Origin: CAWCDJ01 sp963836015
GTDB lineage: Bacteria > Acidobacteriota > Terriglobia > Bryobacterales > Bryobacteraceae
Direction: 5' to 3'
Length of the DNA: 64,000 nt
Assembly: GCA_963836015.1 (NCBI GenBank)
Contig: CAWIIF010000015.1
Location: 1,488,001-1,552,000, forward strand
The notes under the pieces are model-generated. The model was not told where the DNA came from and made no database searches. It saw only the letters and a program-made list of their open reading frames with translations. This document shows, piece by piece, positions 10,130 through 21,162 of this stretch. How positions within the stretch are numbered: the first letter of the stretch is position 1; each line of letters starts with the position of its first letter. The position numbers and the translations under genes are program-made.

Positions 10130-11107
10130 CTATCGCGTGAACCGGGTGGCCTTCTTCCGCCGGTGGCGGTCGAGCGCCAGCTCGATCAACTGGTCGATCA
10201 GCGCGGAGAAGCCGATGCCGCTGTGCTCCCACATCTTGGGATACATGCTGATGGAGGTGAAACCGGGGATGGTGTTGATCTCGTTGATGTAAAGCCGGCC
10301 GGTCGCGGTTTCCAGGAAGAAATCGACGCGCGCCATGCCCTCGCACTCCACGGCGCGGAAGCACTCCACCGCCAGGCGGCGCAGCTCGTCGGTCTTGTCG
10401 GGCGGAAGGTCGGCCGGAACCTGCGTCTTCGCGCGGTCGAGCAGGTACTTGTCCTCGTAATCGTAGAAATCGCGGGAGGGCAGAATCTCGCAGGGCAGGG
10501 AAGCCATGGGCTGCTCGTTGCCCAGCACCGCGCACTCGAGCTCGCGGCCCACGATGGCGCGCTCCACAATGATCTTGCGGTCGTACTGCGCGGCCAGCGC
10601 GATGGCGGCCTCCAGCTCCGCGGCATCGCGGGCCTTCGAGATCCCCACCGACGAGCCGAGGTTGGCGGGCTTCACGAACACCGGGAACGGCAGCCGGGCA
10701 TGGATGGCCGCGAGATCCGCCGATTCCCGCGAGACCGACACGTAGTCTACAACCGGCAACATTCGTTCCGCGCAGACACGCTTCATCATCTCCTTATCCA
10801 TGGAGACGGCCGACCCCAGCACACCGGCGCCGACGTAAGGAATGTCCGCCAGCTCGAGCAGGCCCTGCACCGTGCCGTCTTCGCCGAAGGTGCCGTGAAG
10901 CACCGGGAAGGCTACATCGATTTCGGGCTGGGCGCCCGGCTCGGGCAGGACGGGCTTGGGCAGCCACTTGCCCTGCTGATCGATAAAGTACTCGATTTTT
11001 TCGTACTTCTCGGGGTCCATCCGGTCCAGGATGGCCCGCGCGGAGCGGACCGACACTTCGTGCTCGCCGCTGCGGCCGCCATAAATGACGGCGACACGTA
11101 ATTTCAT
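10130..11107 (-). CDS. ddl: D-alanine--D-alanine ligase
   Basis: Joins two D-alanines with ATP to make the dipeptide that caps peptidoglycan precursors. The 325-residue protein opens with VAVIYGGRSGEHEVS, the Ddl N-terminal signature. The ATP-grasp core shows VFVKPANLGSSVGISK, and the metal-binding end shows RVDFFLE and INEINTIPGFTSISMYPKM. The start ATG at 11107 overlaps the arginase stop in an ATGA, pointing to translational coupling. The enzyme is complete, with no odd features. Confidence 0.96.
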   Translation of the reverse strand: MKLRVAVIYGGRSGEHEVSVRSARAILDRMDPEKYEKIEYFIDQQGKWLPKPVLPEPGAQPEIDVAFPVLHGTFGEDGTVQGLLELADIPYVGAGVLGSAVSMDKEMMKRVCAERMLPVVDYVSVSRESADLAAIHARLPFPVFVKPANLGSSVGISKARDAAELEAAIALAAQYDRKIIVERAIVGRELECAVLGNEQPMASLPCEILPSRDFYDYEDKYLLDRAKTQVPADLPPDKTDELRRLAVECFRAVECEGMARVDFFLETATGRLYINEINTIPGFTSISMYPKMWEHSGIGFSALIDQLIELALDRHRRKKATRFTR

Positions 11108-12018
11108 AGAATTCGCTTTCCCAAACCGGACATGACGAGTTCGACGGCCAGGTCGGCGGTGCGGTTCACCTCGTCGATTACGGGGTTCACCTCCACCACT
11201 TCCATCGAGATCATCTTCCGGGAATCGCAGATCATTTCCATTGCCAAATGCGCTTCCCGGTAGGTGGCGCCGCCGCGAACGGGGGTGCCGACGCCGGGGG
11301 CGTCCTGGGGGTCCACGAAATCCATGTCGAGCGAAAGGTGGAAGCCCGCGGTGCCCTCGGACGCCAGGCGGATGGCCTCTTCCATCACGGAGCGCAGGCC
11401 GCGCTCGTCGATGTCGCGCATGGTGAAAGAGCGCACGCCGGAATCGCGGACATGCGGGCGCTCCATCTGGTCCACGTCGCGCAGCCCCACGATCACGATG
11501 TTCCGCGGCTCGACCTTCGGTTTGTAGCCGAACAGTTCGGTGAGCTCGGGCGGGCCCATCCCCGCGATGCAAGCGAGCGGCATGCCGTGGACGTTGCCGC
11601 TGGGGCTCGATTCGGGAGTGTTCATGTCGGCGTGGGCGTCGAGCCAGATCAGGCCGACGCGCTGCCCCTTGTCGCGGAAGTACTGCGAGACGCCGCTGAC
11701 CGTGCCGACCGCCACGGAGTGGTCGCCGCCCAGCACAACCGGGATGCTCCCGCGCGAGAGCGTCTCGCCGACCAGCGCTGCCAGGCGCCGGCAGGTGGCG
11801 GCGATCTGCGGCAGGTACTTGGCGTGGGGATGGCCTTCGGGCGACGCCTCGGCCTGTTCGACCGGAACGTTGCCGAGATCTTCGACCGTGTAGCCGAGCG
11901 AGGCGAGCCGCGCGTTCAGGTTGGCCACACGCACGGCGGAAGGGCCCATATCGACGCCGCGGCGGCCCTGGCCGAGGTCGAGCGGCGCGCCGATGATGGA
12001 GACGTGAGAGCGGGGCAT
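11104..12018 (-). CDS. rocF: Arginase
   Basis: Hydrolyses arginine to ornithine and urea in the cytoplasm. The 304-residue length is typical. The two-manganese site is complete: GGDHSV, DAHADMNTP and SLDMDFVDP carry the metal-binding His and Asp residues, and the ESSPSGNVHGMPL segment matches the arginase substrate loop, favouring arginase over agmatinase. No urease or ornithine gene is nearby, so the pathway context is not visible. It is followed by ddl with an ATGA overlap and preceded by a long hairpin repeat. Confidence 0.94.
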   Translation of the reverse strand: MPRSHVSIIGAPLDLGQGRRGVDMGPSAVRVANLNARLASLGYTVEDLGNVPVEQAEASPEGHPHAKYLPQIAATCRRLAALVGETLSRGSIPVVLGGDHSVAVGTVSGVSQYFRDKGQRVGLIWLDAHADMNTPESSPSGNVHGMPLACIAGMGPPELTELFGYKPKVEPRNIVIVGLRDVDQMERPHVRDSGVRSFTMRDIDERGLRSVMEEAIRLASEGTAGFHLSLDMDFVDPQDAPGVGTPVRGGATYREAHLAMEMICDSRKMISMEVVEVNPVIDEVNRTADLAVELVMSGLGKRIL

Positions 12019-12024
12019 AGTTAA

Positions 12025-12100
12025 GTGGGGCGGGCCTCCTGGCCTGCCCGGCCTCGGAGCGCGCCTTCGGCGCGTGGGCAGGCCAGGAGGCCTACCCCAC
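12025..12100. repeat. Long palindromic intergenic repeat, copy 2
   Basis: Two 25-base arms at 12025-12049 and 12076-12100 match in inverted orientation with two mismatches. They flank a loop that itself contains a small 5-base-pair hairpin (12061-12073). The arm core (ggcaggccaggaggcc) is related to the repeats at 8075 and 63879. The element fills most of the gap between asnS and arginase. Confidence 0.8.
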
Positions 12101-12118
12101 CAAGAAGGTGCGTCATCA

Positions 12119-13498
<1,380 letters not shown>

Positions 13499-13507
13499 TG
13501 TTTGGAG

Positions 13508-14338
13508 CTATTGGTCTTCCAGGCGGCCGAAGATCTGCTTGACGGCTTCGAGCGGGTTCGAGATTTCGGGCCGCTCCTTCAACTCAAGCAGCAGCGGAAA
13601 CTGGTCGCCGCAGCCGTGCAGCAGGCGCATAGTGTTCTTCCAGTCGATGGTGCCGCCCTCGCTCAGGAAGGGGAACAGGTGCGAATCGCTCTTGCCGTCG
13701 TTGTCGTGAACGTGGGTGGAGCGAATGCGCCCCTTCATCAGCTCGAAGCTAGGCTCGACGCCGGCATGCAGGTTGGCGTGGCCGGTGTCGAAGACGAAGT
13801 TGAGCTTCATGTGGGTGAGCTCTTCGAAGGTCAGCAGGCGCTCCGCGCTCGAAAGATCGTTGGGGATATTTTCGAGCAGCACCTCCACGCCGAACTGCCG
13901 CGCGAAGACCGTGATCTGCTCGAGCGACGAGAATGCCGCGTCGATCTTCCGCATGTCGAACTCTTCGCCGCCCACGCCGATGTGCTGGATCAGGTAGCGG
14001 AAGGGAATGGTCTCCGCGATCTCGAGCGCGCGCTTGATTTCGTCCACCATTTCCAGGCGGCGCGCCTTCACGGCTTCGGTGATGCTGATGACGGAGTGCG
14101 GCCCGGAGCGTCCCCAGAATTCGTCGTTGTACATGGGGGAATGCAGCGAGTGCAGGCGCAGATCGGAATCGCGGAACCAGTGTCCCAGTTCCGTGATCTG
14201 CGGCTTATCGCGGTAATCCAGGTGCTGGCGCGCGCAAAAGATCTCCACCGCCGGAATCCCGGCCTGGTGGATTTTCGCCAGCATCGCCGTGGTAAGCCGG
14301 TGGTTGACGAAAAGGTGCGTCGAGAGTACGTGGTTCAT
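13508..14338 (-). CDS. Sugar phosphate isomerase/epimerase-type TIM-barrel protein
   Basis: A 276-residue protein of the xylose-isomerase-like TIM-barrel superfamily. Metal-site motifs are visible on successive strands: AVEIFCARQHL, LIQHIG, VLLENIP, FVFDTGHANL, STHVHDNDG and LLLELKE, giving the usual Glu/Asp/His cluster. There is no signal peptide. It sits between ggt and asnS on the minus strand, seven bases after the ggt-side gap. The superfamily covers isomerases, epimerases and endonuclease IV relatives, and the sequence does not reveal the substrate. Confidence 0.85.
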   Translation of the reverse strand: MNHVLSTHLFVNHRLTTAMLAKIHQAGIPAVEIFCARQHLDYRDKPQITELGHWFRDSDLRLHSLHSPMYNDEFWGRSGPHSVISITEAVKARRLEMVDEIKRALEIAETIPFRYLIQHIGVGGEEFDMRKIDAAFSSLEQITVFARQFGVEVLLENIPNDLSSAERLLTFEELTHMKLNFVFDTGHANLHAGVEPSFELMKGRIRSTHVHDNDGKSDSHLFPFLSEGGTIDWKNTMRLLHGCGDQFPLLLELKERPEISNPLEAVKQIFGRLEDQ

Positions 14339-14345
14339 CGGGTGG

Positions 14346-16010
14346 TCAATGTCCTTCCGCCGTCCCTTCGCTACGCGGGTCGGCTGCTCCCTCGAGCCAG
14401 CCGTTGTCGAAGCGGATGGCGGCGCATTCCCCCTGCGAGTTGATTCGTTTCACGGTGTAGCCGCGCTGCTCGAGAATGGCGACGGTGTCGGGCGAATAGC
14501 CCGGCTCCATGGCGAGCACGTCCGGCATCCACTGGTGGTGGAAGCGCGGCCAGTCGACGGCATCCTGCACGTTCATTCCGAAATCGATGACGTTGACGAT
14601 CACTTCGAGGACCGTATTGATGATCGTCGGGCCGCCCGGCGAGCCGAGGGCCAGAAACGGCTTGCCGTCCTTGAGCACGATGGTCGGGGTCATCGACGAG
14701 AGCGGCGTCTTGTGCGGCTGAATGGCGTTGGCTTCGCCCTGAATCAGGCCGAACATGTTGGCTTCGCCGGGCTTGGGCGCGAAGTCGTCCATCTCGTTGT
14801 TGAGCAGGAAACCGAGGCCCTCGGCGGTCACCTTGCTGCCGTACCCGCCATTGAGAGTGTAAGTGACGATGGCGACGTTGCCGTCGGCATCGGCCACCGA
14901 GTAGTGGGTGGTCTCGTTCGATTCGTGGCCTTCGAACTTCGCGGCGTGGATTTCGCTCGAAGGGGTGGCGCGCTCGGGATCGATCGACGCGCGCCGCTTC
15001 GCGATGTAGGCCGGGTCGAGGAGGCTCGAGAGCGGGACCTTCACGAAATCGGGGTCGCCGAGGTTCTCGGAGCGGTCGGCGAAGTAGCGCCGCATGGCTT
15101 CGGCCATATAGTGGACGGAGGAGGCCGAGCCGGCGCCGGCCTTCTCGTACCCGGTGCCATCGAGTATCCCGAGCATCTCCAGGATGCCGACGCCTCCGGA
15201 GCTGGGCGGCGGCGAGGTGACGATTTCATAGCCGCGATACATTCCGCTTATCGGTTTGCGCTCGATGGTGCGGTAGGCCTTCAGGTCGTCGAGCGTGATG
15301 AGGCCGCCGTGCTCCTGCATATCTTTGGCGAGGATGCGGGCGGTTTCGCCTTCGTAGAAATCTTTCGCGCCGGTCCGCATGATGCGGTCGAGGGTGCGGG
15401 CGAGCTCGGGCTGCAGGAAAGTCTCGCCGGGCTCGTAGAACTTGCCGCCGCGCAGGAAGATGCGGTTCGATTCCGGGAAGCGGCTGAGCAGCCGCGAGGC
15501 CGTTTGGAAGCTCTGCGCCTGCGCGTAGGAAATGGGGAAGCCTTTGGAGGCGAGCTCGACGGCGGGCCGCACGACGTCGGCCCACGGCTTCCTGCCGTAC
15601 TTCTTCGAAGCGTACTCGAAGCCGCTGACACTGCCGGGAACGCCCGAAGCGCGGTAGCCGACGATGCTGTCCTGGGTGGCCTTGCCGGAGGCGTCGAGGT
15701 ACATATTGCGCGAAGCGGCGCCGGGCGCGCGCTCGCGGAAATCGAGGAACGTAGTGCGACCGTCGGCCAGCCGAATGAGCATGAACCCGCCGCCGCCGAG
15801 ATTGCCCGCATACGGGTGCGTGACGGCGAGGGCGAACCCGACCGTGACGGCGGCATCGATCGCATTCCCGCCCGACTCCAGCACCTTCAGCCCGGCTTCC
15901 GTGGCGTGGCGCTCGTGCGTGACCACCATCCCGTGCCGCGCACGTACCGGCTGCGCGGCCCAAAGCGGAGCGGAGACCGCGAGGAGGAGCGAAGCAAGCA
16001 TGCGGCGCAT
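14346..16010 (-). CDS. ggt: Gamma-glutamyltranspeptidase precursor
   Basis: A periplasmic Ntn-hydrolase that cleaves the gamma-glutamyl bond of glutathione and related compounds. The 554-residue precursor has a signal peptide (residues 1-19) and the large subunit with GGNAIDAAVT and GNLGGGGFM. The autocleavage site is in NETTHYSV; Thr367 would become the N-terminal nucleophile of the small subunit. PPPSSGGVG and GSPGGPTI, the oxyanion and substrate loops, are present. The length and order are normal. It is the first gene of the minus-strand run, back to back with the endolysin-like gene. Confidence 0.95.
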   Translation of the reverse strand: MRRMLASLLLAVSAPLWAAQPVRARHGMVVTHERHATEAGLKVLESGGNAIDAAVTVGFALAVTHPYAGNLGGGGFMLIRLADGRTTFLDFRERAPGAASRNMYLDASGKATQDSIVGYRASGVPGSVSGFEYASKKYGRKPWADVVRPAVELASKGFPISYAQAQSFQTASRLLSRFPESNRIFLRGGKFYEPGETFLQPELARTLDRIMRTGAKDFYEGETARILAKDMQEHGGLITLDDLKAYRTIERKPISGMYRGYEIVTSPPPSSGGVGILEMLGILDGTGYEKAGAGSASSVHYMAEAMRRYFADRSENLGDPDFVKVPLSSLLDPAYIAKRRASIDPERATPSSEIHAAKFEGHESNETTHYSVADADGNVAIVTYTLNGGYGSKVTAEGLGFLLNNEMDDFAPKPGEANMFGLIQGEANAIQPHKTPLSSMTPTIVLKDGKPFLALGSPGGPTIINTVLEVIVNVIDFGMNVQDAVDWPRFHHQWMPDVLAMEPGYSPDTVAILEQRGYTVKRINSQGECAAIRFDNGWLEGAADPRSEGTAEGH

Positions 16011-16080
16011 ACACTCGATTCTACTATGCGGGGTGAAACGATACCGGACGGCGGGGCAGGCTTCCCGTAGCTCGACGGGC

Positions 16081-16086
16081 TATAAT
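16081..16086 (+). promoter_or_regulatory. -10 box (TATAAT) ahead of the endolysin-like gene
   Basis: A perfect TATAAT lies 28 bases before the ATG at 16115, with an AAAGGA ribosome site between them. No convincing -35 hexamer was found 16-18 bases upstream. Confidence 0.45.
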
Positions 16087-16114
16087 CCGAAACGGTGGCG
16101 GAAAGGAATACGAG

Positions 16115-16927
16115 ATGTCAGTTCTGAAATCAGGATCCAGTGGAAGCGAAGTATCCGAACTCCAGCAGAAGCTGCGGGCGCGGGGGTTTGATACCGGCGC
16201 CGAGAATGGCGTGTTCGGCCCCCAGACCGAGGCCGCGGTGAGGGCGTTTCAGCAAAACGCCGGGCTCAGCGTAGATGGCGGTGTAGGGCCCCGAACCGCG
16301 CTGGAACTGGGCCTTTCGAGCGAACCGGAGATCGCACCGGTGATTCCCGGCGTCACGCTCAGGGCGGTTGCCAGGATGTTCCCGGATACGCCCATCCCGA
16401 ATATCCGAGCGAATCTTCCCAGCGTTTTGCAGGCGCTGATCGCGCCGGCGCTGAGCGACAAGAGCATGGTGCTGATGTCGCTGGCCACCATTCGCGCGGA
16501 AACAGAGTCGTTCCTGCCGATCAGCGAGGGCCAGTCGCACTTCAATACGTCGCCCGGTGGACAGGCCTTCGATCTATACGACCACAAACTCGGCAACCAG
16601 GGATCGCCCGATGGCGCGCGTTTTCGCGGCCGCGGTTTCATCCAACTGACCGGCCGCGCCAATTACCTTCAACACAGCCAGGCGATCGGGTTGGGCAGCC
16701 AGCTCATTGACAATCCGGACCTGGCGAACGATCCGGAGATCGCGGCTCGGCTGCTGGCCAGTTTCCTGAAGAACCGGGAGCCGGCCATCCGCACGGCCCT
16801 GCAGAATCGCGACCTCGCGACGGCGCGCAAGCTGGTCAATGGCGGCAATATCGGCATCGACCGGTTCGAGGACGCATATCAAAAGGGCGAGACTCTAATT
16901 CCCGAGGCCACTGCCCAGACGGCTTGA
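16115..16927 (+). CDS. Endolysin-like protein: peptidoglycan-binding domain plus GH19-type lysozyme domain
   Basis: A 270-residue protein with a PG_binding_1 repeat (residues about 8-65, SEVSELQQKLRARGFD and GPQTEAAVRAFQQ) fused to a GH19 chitinase/lysozyme-like domain. That domain shows the catalytic-Glu segment RAETESF and the family signature RFRGRGFIQLTGRANY. There is no signal peptide, as in phage or tailocin endolysins that depend on a holin, but no phage genes flank it. A similar layout is seen in stand-alone bacterial muramidase-like proteins. It lies alone on the plus strand between two minus-strand runs. Confidence 0.85.
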   Translation: MSVLKSGSSGSEVSELQQKLRARGFDTGAENGVFGPQTEAAVRAFQQNAGLSVDGGVGPRTALELGLSSEPEIAPVIPGVTLRAVARMFPDTPIPNIRANLPSVLQALIAPALSDKSMVLMSLATIRAETESFLPISEGQSHFNTSPGGQAFDLYDHKLGNQGSPDGARFRGRGFIQLTGRANYLQHSQAIGLGSQLIDNPDLANDPEIAARLLASFLKNREPAIRTALQNRDLATARKLVNGGNIGIDRFEDAYQKGETLIPEATAQTA

Positions 16928-16959
16928 CAGGCGATACGCGCGAGGGGTGAGCCCGCGAG

Positions 16960-19140
16960 TTATCGCGTCTTGTAGGTGAAGGTCACCCTGGTCTCTTCGT
17001 CGATCACCAGCGGGCGCGCGAAGCGGAACGACCTTCCGGCGCGCGGAACCTCGACCGGGATCGGCAGGACGCCGGCCACGCGCCGCTGCAGGTTGACGAT
17101 GTTGACGGAGGGTGCGTTTTGTGCGGCGGCCGCATCCTTCTTCACCTGATCTTCCACGCGCCTGGATTCCCGCGAGATCTCGGCCGTACTGCTCGTAACC
17201 TCGACCGACTCCGATATCGAGCCAACCTGCAGCGCAAAGCTGTAGTGCGAGGGGCGCACCGCATCGTAATCGATTTCGCGGACCAGCCGCTGGAAGCCAC
17301 GGGAGTCCACGGTGATGCGGATGCGGCCGGACGGAATGCCGGCGGCTCTCCAGCGGCCCGCGGAGTCGGCGACGGCGCGCGCGGTAAATCCAGTCGCGGG
17401 ATGTACGACCGAGATTTGCGCGCCGGGAACCACGGCGCCGGTCGGGTCGACCACCAAGCCTCCCGCCTGGCCGGGAAGCAGGTTGCCATCGAATGTGGCG
17501 GCGGGATTCGCGTAAGCGGCAGGCGCACCGTCCGGGCTGGAGGGCGTGAGCAGGTTTGCCGGGATCGCATCGCCGCCGAAATCTGCCACCTTGTACCGCT
17601 CGGGCAGGAAGATCTCCCATTCGAGGATGCCGATCGGAAGATCCATTTTGGGCAAGGCGATTTCCGCGCCGCCCTTTCTGGCGAAGGGAGCCCCGGAGTG
17701 CATGAAGACGAACGACACCGCGTAGCTATCGACGGGGCGGAAGCCGGGACGCAACAGGGGCACGCGGCTGCCGTCAGGGCCCTGCACGGGCTTGACTCGC
17801 TCGCCCGCGACGTCGGCGGAGACAATGCCGGCGCCGGCGGGCAGGGCCACTTTCAGAAACGGCTGTGCGCGGTTCCGCAGGATCAGTTTCACTTCGGTGA
17901 GCGATTTGCCTTCGGGGGTGACCATGGTGGTGACGACTGCTTCCTGTGCCACGGCAGCCAGTAACTTGCCCTCGGGGAAGCGGACCCATTCGAGCGACAG
18001 GGCGGGCGGCTCGGACTGCTGGCGGTGGTAGCGGAAGGCCGCCTGCGGCGAGTTGTGCGCCATGGAGCGGAGAAACGGGGTGGTCTCCCTGAGGTCCATG
18101 CGCTTGAGACCGCCAGCTTCCTGAGCGGTTAGCTCGATGGTGCCTTCACCCTCGACAAGGATTTCGCCGGTTTCGCGCTGAGCGCCTCTCAGCCGGAGCA
18201 GGGGAGCGCCGGTCTTCGGCCGGTCGATGGGCTTTTCGAGCGAGACGAGGAACTGGTAGCTCCGCAATTGGGGCCTGGTTACTTTTAGTATGAGAACGCC
18301 GCCTTGCACTTCGCTTGATTCGAGAGCGGCGCCGGTGACGCCGGTAAGTTCGCATCCCGCGGGCATCTCGATTTCGAACTGGGACGGCTCGCCTTGCACT
18401 ACCTGGATATCTACGAGGGCGGCGGCTGCGAGCTGCAGTTCGCTCACGGAGACCAGCGTCTTGATATCCGAGAGGAAACGGACCTCTTTGGGGACGGCGG
18501 GCGCGACGCTCTCTCGCGCGGCCCACCAGATGGAGGTGTTCTGGCCCGGCGCGAGGGTGGCCTGAATGGTGGTCCGGCCGGCGGCGGAGGCTCGCCCGGT
18601 AATCAGGCCGGGGGTGATGTTGACGCTGGTGTGATCGCCGGGGACCACGAGGGTGAGCCGCACGGCCCCGGCGGCGGGGACGGGGAGGCTGAAGGAGGCG
18701 CGGCCAGCCTCGATGACCAGGGGGAACGCGGTGTCGAGCGCAATCGAGAACGCGGCGGGACCGGACAGCACGGCGATGCGGGCTCCGCCCTCCTGCTGTA
18801 GCGGAAGATCCTTGCCTCGCTGCTGCGCATCAAGGATCGTGAGGCCGGCGACTAGCGGGACTTTGGTGGCGCCCGCGCGGAAGACTTCGCCTTCGAGCAG
18901 GATCTTGCCCGAGGCTTTTTCGCCGGCCACTTCGAACGCCAGGTCGGCGCTTTCCAACGCGTAGGGCTGGGGCGGCGCCGGGGGTTCCTTGACGGGCTTG
19001 CCTGCGAGCTCGAGCAGGCGATTGTATTCGTCGAGCGGCAGCGTGACGTTGCCGGCTGCGGGCAGGGGAAGCGGGGTCCTCTCCTGTCCGAGCGCGACCG
19101 GCGGCAGGGCCAGCATCAGGAGCAGCAGGCCGCTTCTCAT
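16960..19140 (-). CDS. Large secreted beta-rich protein with carboxypeptidase-regulatory-like domain
   Basis: A 726-residue exported protein of unknown function. The signal peptide (MRSGLLLLMLALPPVALGQ) is followed by LPLDEYNRLLELAGKP, a short motif also found just after the signal of the upstream partner (MPASEYRALRAR). Long beta-rich stretches follow. A CarboxypepD_reg-like domain lies at about residues 545-640 (GLVVDPTGAVVPGAQISV), and SISESVEVT resembles the start of acidobacterial TonB-type transporters, but no barrel follows. The start overlaps the upstream gene by ATGA, so the pair is translationally coupled. Export is clear; the role is not. Confidence 0.75.
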   Translation of the reverse strand: MRSGLLLLMLALPPVALGQERTPLPLPAAGNVTLPLDEYNRLLELAGKPVKEPPAPPQPYALESADLAFEVAGEKASGKILLEGEVFRAGATKVPLVAGLTILDAQQRGKDLPLQQEGGARIAVLSGPAAFSIALDTAFPLVIEAGRASFSLPVPAAGAVRLTLVVPGDHTSVNITPGLITGRASAAGRTTIQATLAPGQNTSIWWAARESVAPAVPKEVRFLSDIKTLVSVSELQLAAAALVDIQVVQGEPSQFEIEMPAGCELTGVTGAALESSEVQGGVLILKVTRPQLRSYQFLVSLEKPIDRPKTGAPLLRLRGAQRETGEILVEGEGTIELTAQEAGGLKRMDLRETTPFLRSMAHNSPQAAFRYHRQQSEPPALSLEWVRFPEGKLLAAVAQEAVVTTMVTPEGKSLTEVKLILRNRAQPFLKVALPAGAGIVSADVAGERVKPVQGPDGSRVPLLRPGFRPVDSYAVSFVFMHSGAPFARKGGAEIALPKMDLPIGILEWEIFLPERYKVADFGGDAIPANLLTPSSPDGAPAAYANPAATFDGNLLPGQAGGLVVDPTGAVVPGAQISVVHPATGFTARAVADSAGRWRAAGIPSGRIRITVDSRGFQRLVREIDYDAVRPSHYSFALQVGSISESVEVTSSTAEISRESRRVEDQVKKDAAAAQNAPSVNIVNLQRRVAGVLPIPVEVPRAGRSFRFARPLVIDEETRVTFTYKTR

Positions 19141-21045
19141 TTCGTGCCTCCGTTCTTCTCTTTCTGATAGGTGAGGTCGATGGAGGGTGACTGGTTCTCG
19201 CCGGTCAGCTCGGCAGCCAGGAACAGGGACGGGCCCACCGCGGGAAAGGACATCATCATCGGCAGGGCCGCGGCGGATTTGCGCGCTTCGGATTTCGAGT
19301 TGTACCTGTCGATGAGCACCTGGACCGCGGCCTGCTGGGGCAACCGGCTGGACTGCTGCACGGCATTCATCTCGTCCGAGGGCGGCGGCCCGGCGGGGGT
19401 GTTGAGCGCGGACGAGGCGGGAGGCGCGTAAGCCTGGGTGCGGAACGATCCCGGCTCGGCGGCGGCACGGACCGTGGGCGGGTAGTAGAGCATGACTCCG
19501 GTCTTCGATACCGGGAGGTCGAGGGATGGCAAAACGAGCGCGGCGCGGCCGCGATCGCTCCAGGGCGTCCCGCGGACCAGGTAGAGAAGCTCGACGGTGA
19601 ACGCCGGAGCCTCGTCGCCGGCTCGCGCTTTCGCGAGGGGGAACAACCAACTGCCGTCCGGCGCCTGGCCGGGCCGCACGGGTCTGCCCGAGAGGGAGGA
19701 GCTCCAGACCGCCGATCCGGCGGGCAGCACGATTTTCAAGAAGTTCCGCTGATTGTTTCGCACCGCGTAGCGCGCCTGAATGAGGGTCTTGCCGTCGGCG
19801 CTCATGAGGACGCGGTAGCGGGCTTCTTCGATATTGGCGGTGAGGACCGCCTGCTGGTCGTAGCGGGCCAACTGGATGGCGAGCGACGGGGCGGAGGCGG
19901 GAGCGCCGGGGCGAAATCGAAACGCGATGAGGGATGGCGACTGGCGGCTGGAAGCGATCGCGCCTAATTCGGCGGCGTCGACTCTTTCGAGGTTCCGGGA
20001 CTTCAGGTCTTTGATCTCGCCCGCGCCGAGCACTTCGACCGCGATGCCGCCGGAGTCGCGTTCGGCGCCGAGAAGGCCGAGCAGCGGGATATCGATGCTG
20101 CCGTCGCGGGGCAGGCGGACCTCGCCGTTGATGACGAACAGGGCGGTCTTCTCGACCGGCTCCAGAAATTTTACGGTCAGCTCGCCCGCCTGGGTTTCCC
20201 AATCGGCTACGGTGGCGCCCAGCACCTGGTTGACGGTGACGTTCTCGGGGATTCTGATTTTGACTGCGGTGGCAGTACCCTGGACGATCTCGAGATTCGC
20301 CTCGGCGTAGAGCGAGGTGGAGTCTTCGGCAAGGCTAAAGAGCTGGGTGAGCGACCCGCGAAGCCGCAGGGGCTGCGTAATGCGGTGATCTTCCGTTCTC
20401 TTGCGCCAGGTGAAGGTGAGCGGCCCGTCTCCGCGGCCGTAGGCCAGCCACCGGGTCTCCGAGGCCGATTGCGATTTCTCGGAGAGCAGGCCGCCGGCGA
20501 TTTTGATATCGACATCCGCCCGGGAAAGGACCACGGAGGCGCGGGTGACTCCCGATGCACCGGCGGGCAGGGAAAGGCGTTCCTCGCCGGCAGTGGACGC
20601 GATGGGAAGCGCCACGTCCAGGGTGAGGACGGCACGCCCGCGCTTCGAGAGAAGAGCGGTCAACGGAACGCTGCCTCTTCCCGGCGGGCCGGGGGCCAGG
20701 GCGAGCGGCTTGCCATCGAGCCGGGCCTCGCGAACGAGCAGGCCGGAGGGGATTGGAACGCGCACCCACCCATCGTTCAGGACATCGATGGTGATGGTGG
20801 CGCGGCCGGATGCGAGGTCACCGGCGATCTGCAGATCGTAATCGACGCGGGTGAGGGTGGCGTCTATCTGGGGGCGACTCGGGCTCATGCCCCGCGGGGT
20901 AGGCACGGGCGCGCAAGGCGCGGTATTCGCTGGCAGGCATGGCAACCCACCCGGAGGACCGTGCGGCGTCCTGCGCGGAGCAAGTGACGGTGCCCGTCAG
21001 GAGTAAGTACGCGAGAGCCGATGCCGCGAATCCGGGATTGCGCAT
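19137..21045 (-). CDS. Secreted beta-rich protein, partner of the downstream gene; frameshifted near 20870-20874
   Basis: Unknown exported protein. A signal peptide (MRNPGFAASALAYLLLTG...CSA) starts at the ATG at 21045, but this frame runs out after about 75 codons. The main frame continues from about 20870 to 19137. Removing one base from the five-G run at 20870-20874 joins them into 635 residues (…PESPQIDATLTRVDY…). The mature part is almost all beta-type sequence with no recognised catalytic motif, and has the same layout as the 726-residue protein it overlaps. A start inside the long frame alone would lack a signal peptide, which argues for the joined reading. Confidence 0.7.
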
Positions 21046-21162
21046 AGGTGAATGATATAAAGTAACCTGAAACTCAGTTAGAGGATAGGGGCTTCGGTTC
21101 TATGTGGGGGGTTAACTGAAGTTAGTAGGGCGCGGCCGGATTCGGACCGGCACGCCCCTGGG

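Noticed and set aside
12025..12100. Long inverted repeat considered as an insertion-sequence remnant
   Set aside because: No transposase, no target duplication, and a related core recurs elsewhere as a small palindrome.
16960..17520. TonB-dependent receptor suggested by the carboxypeptidase-regulatory domain
   Set aside because: The protein ends shortly after this domain; no plug or beta-barrel follows.
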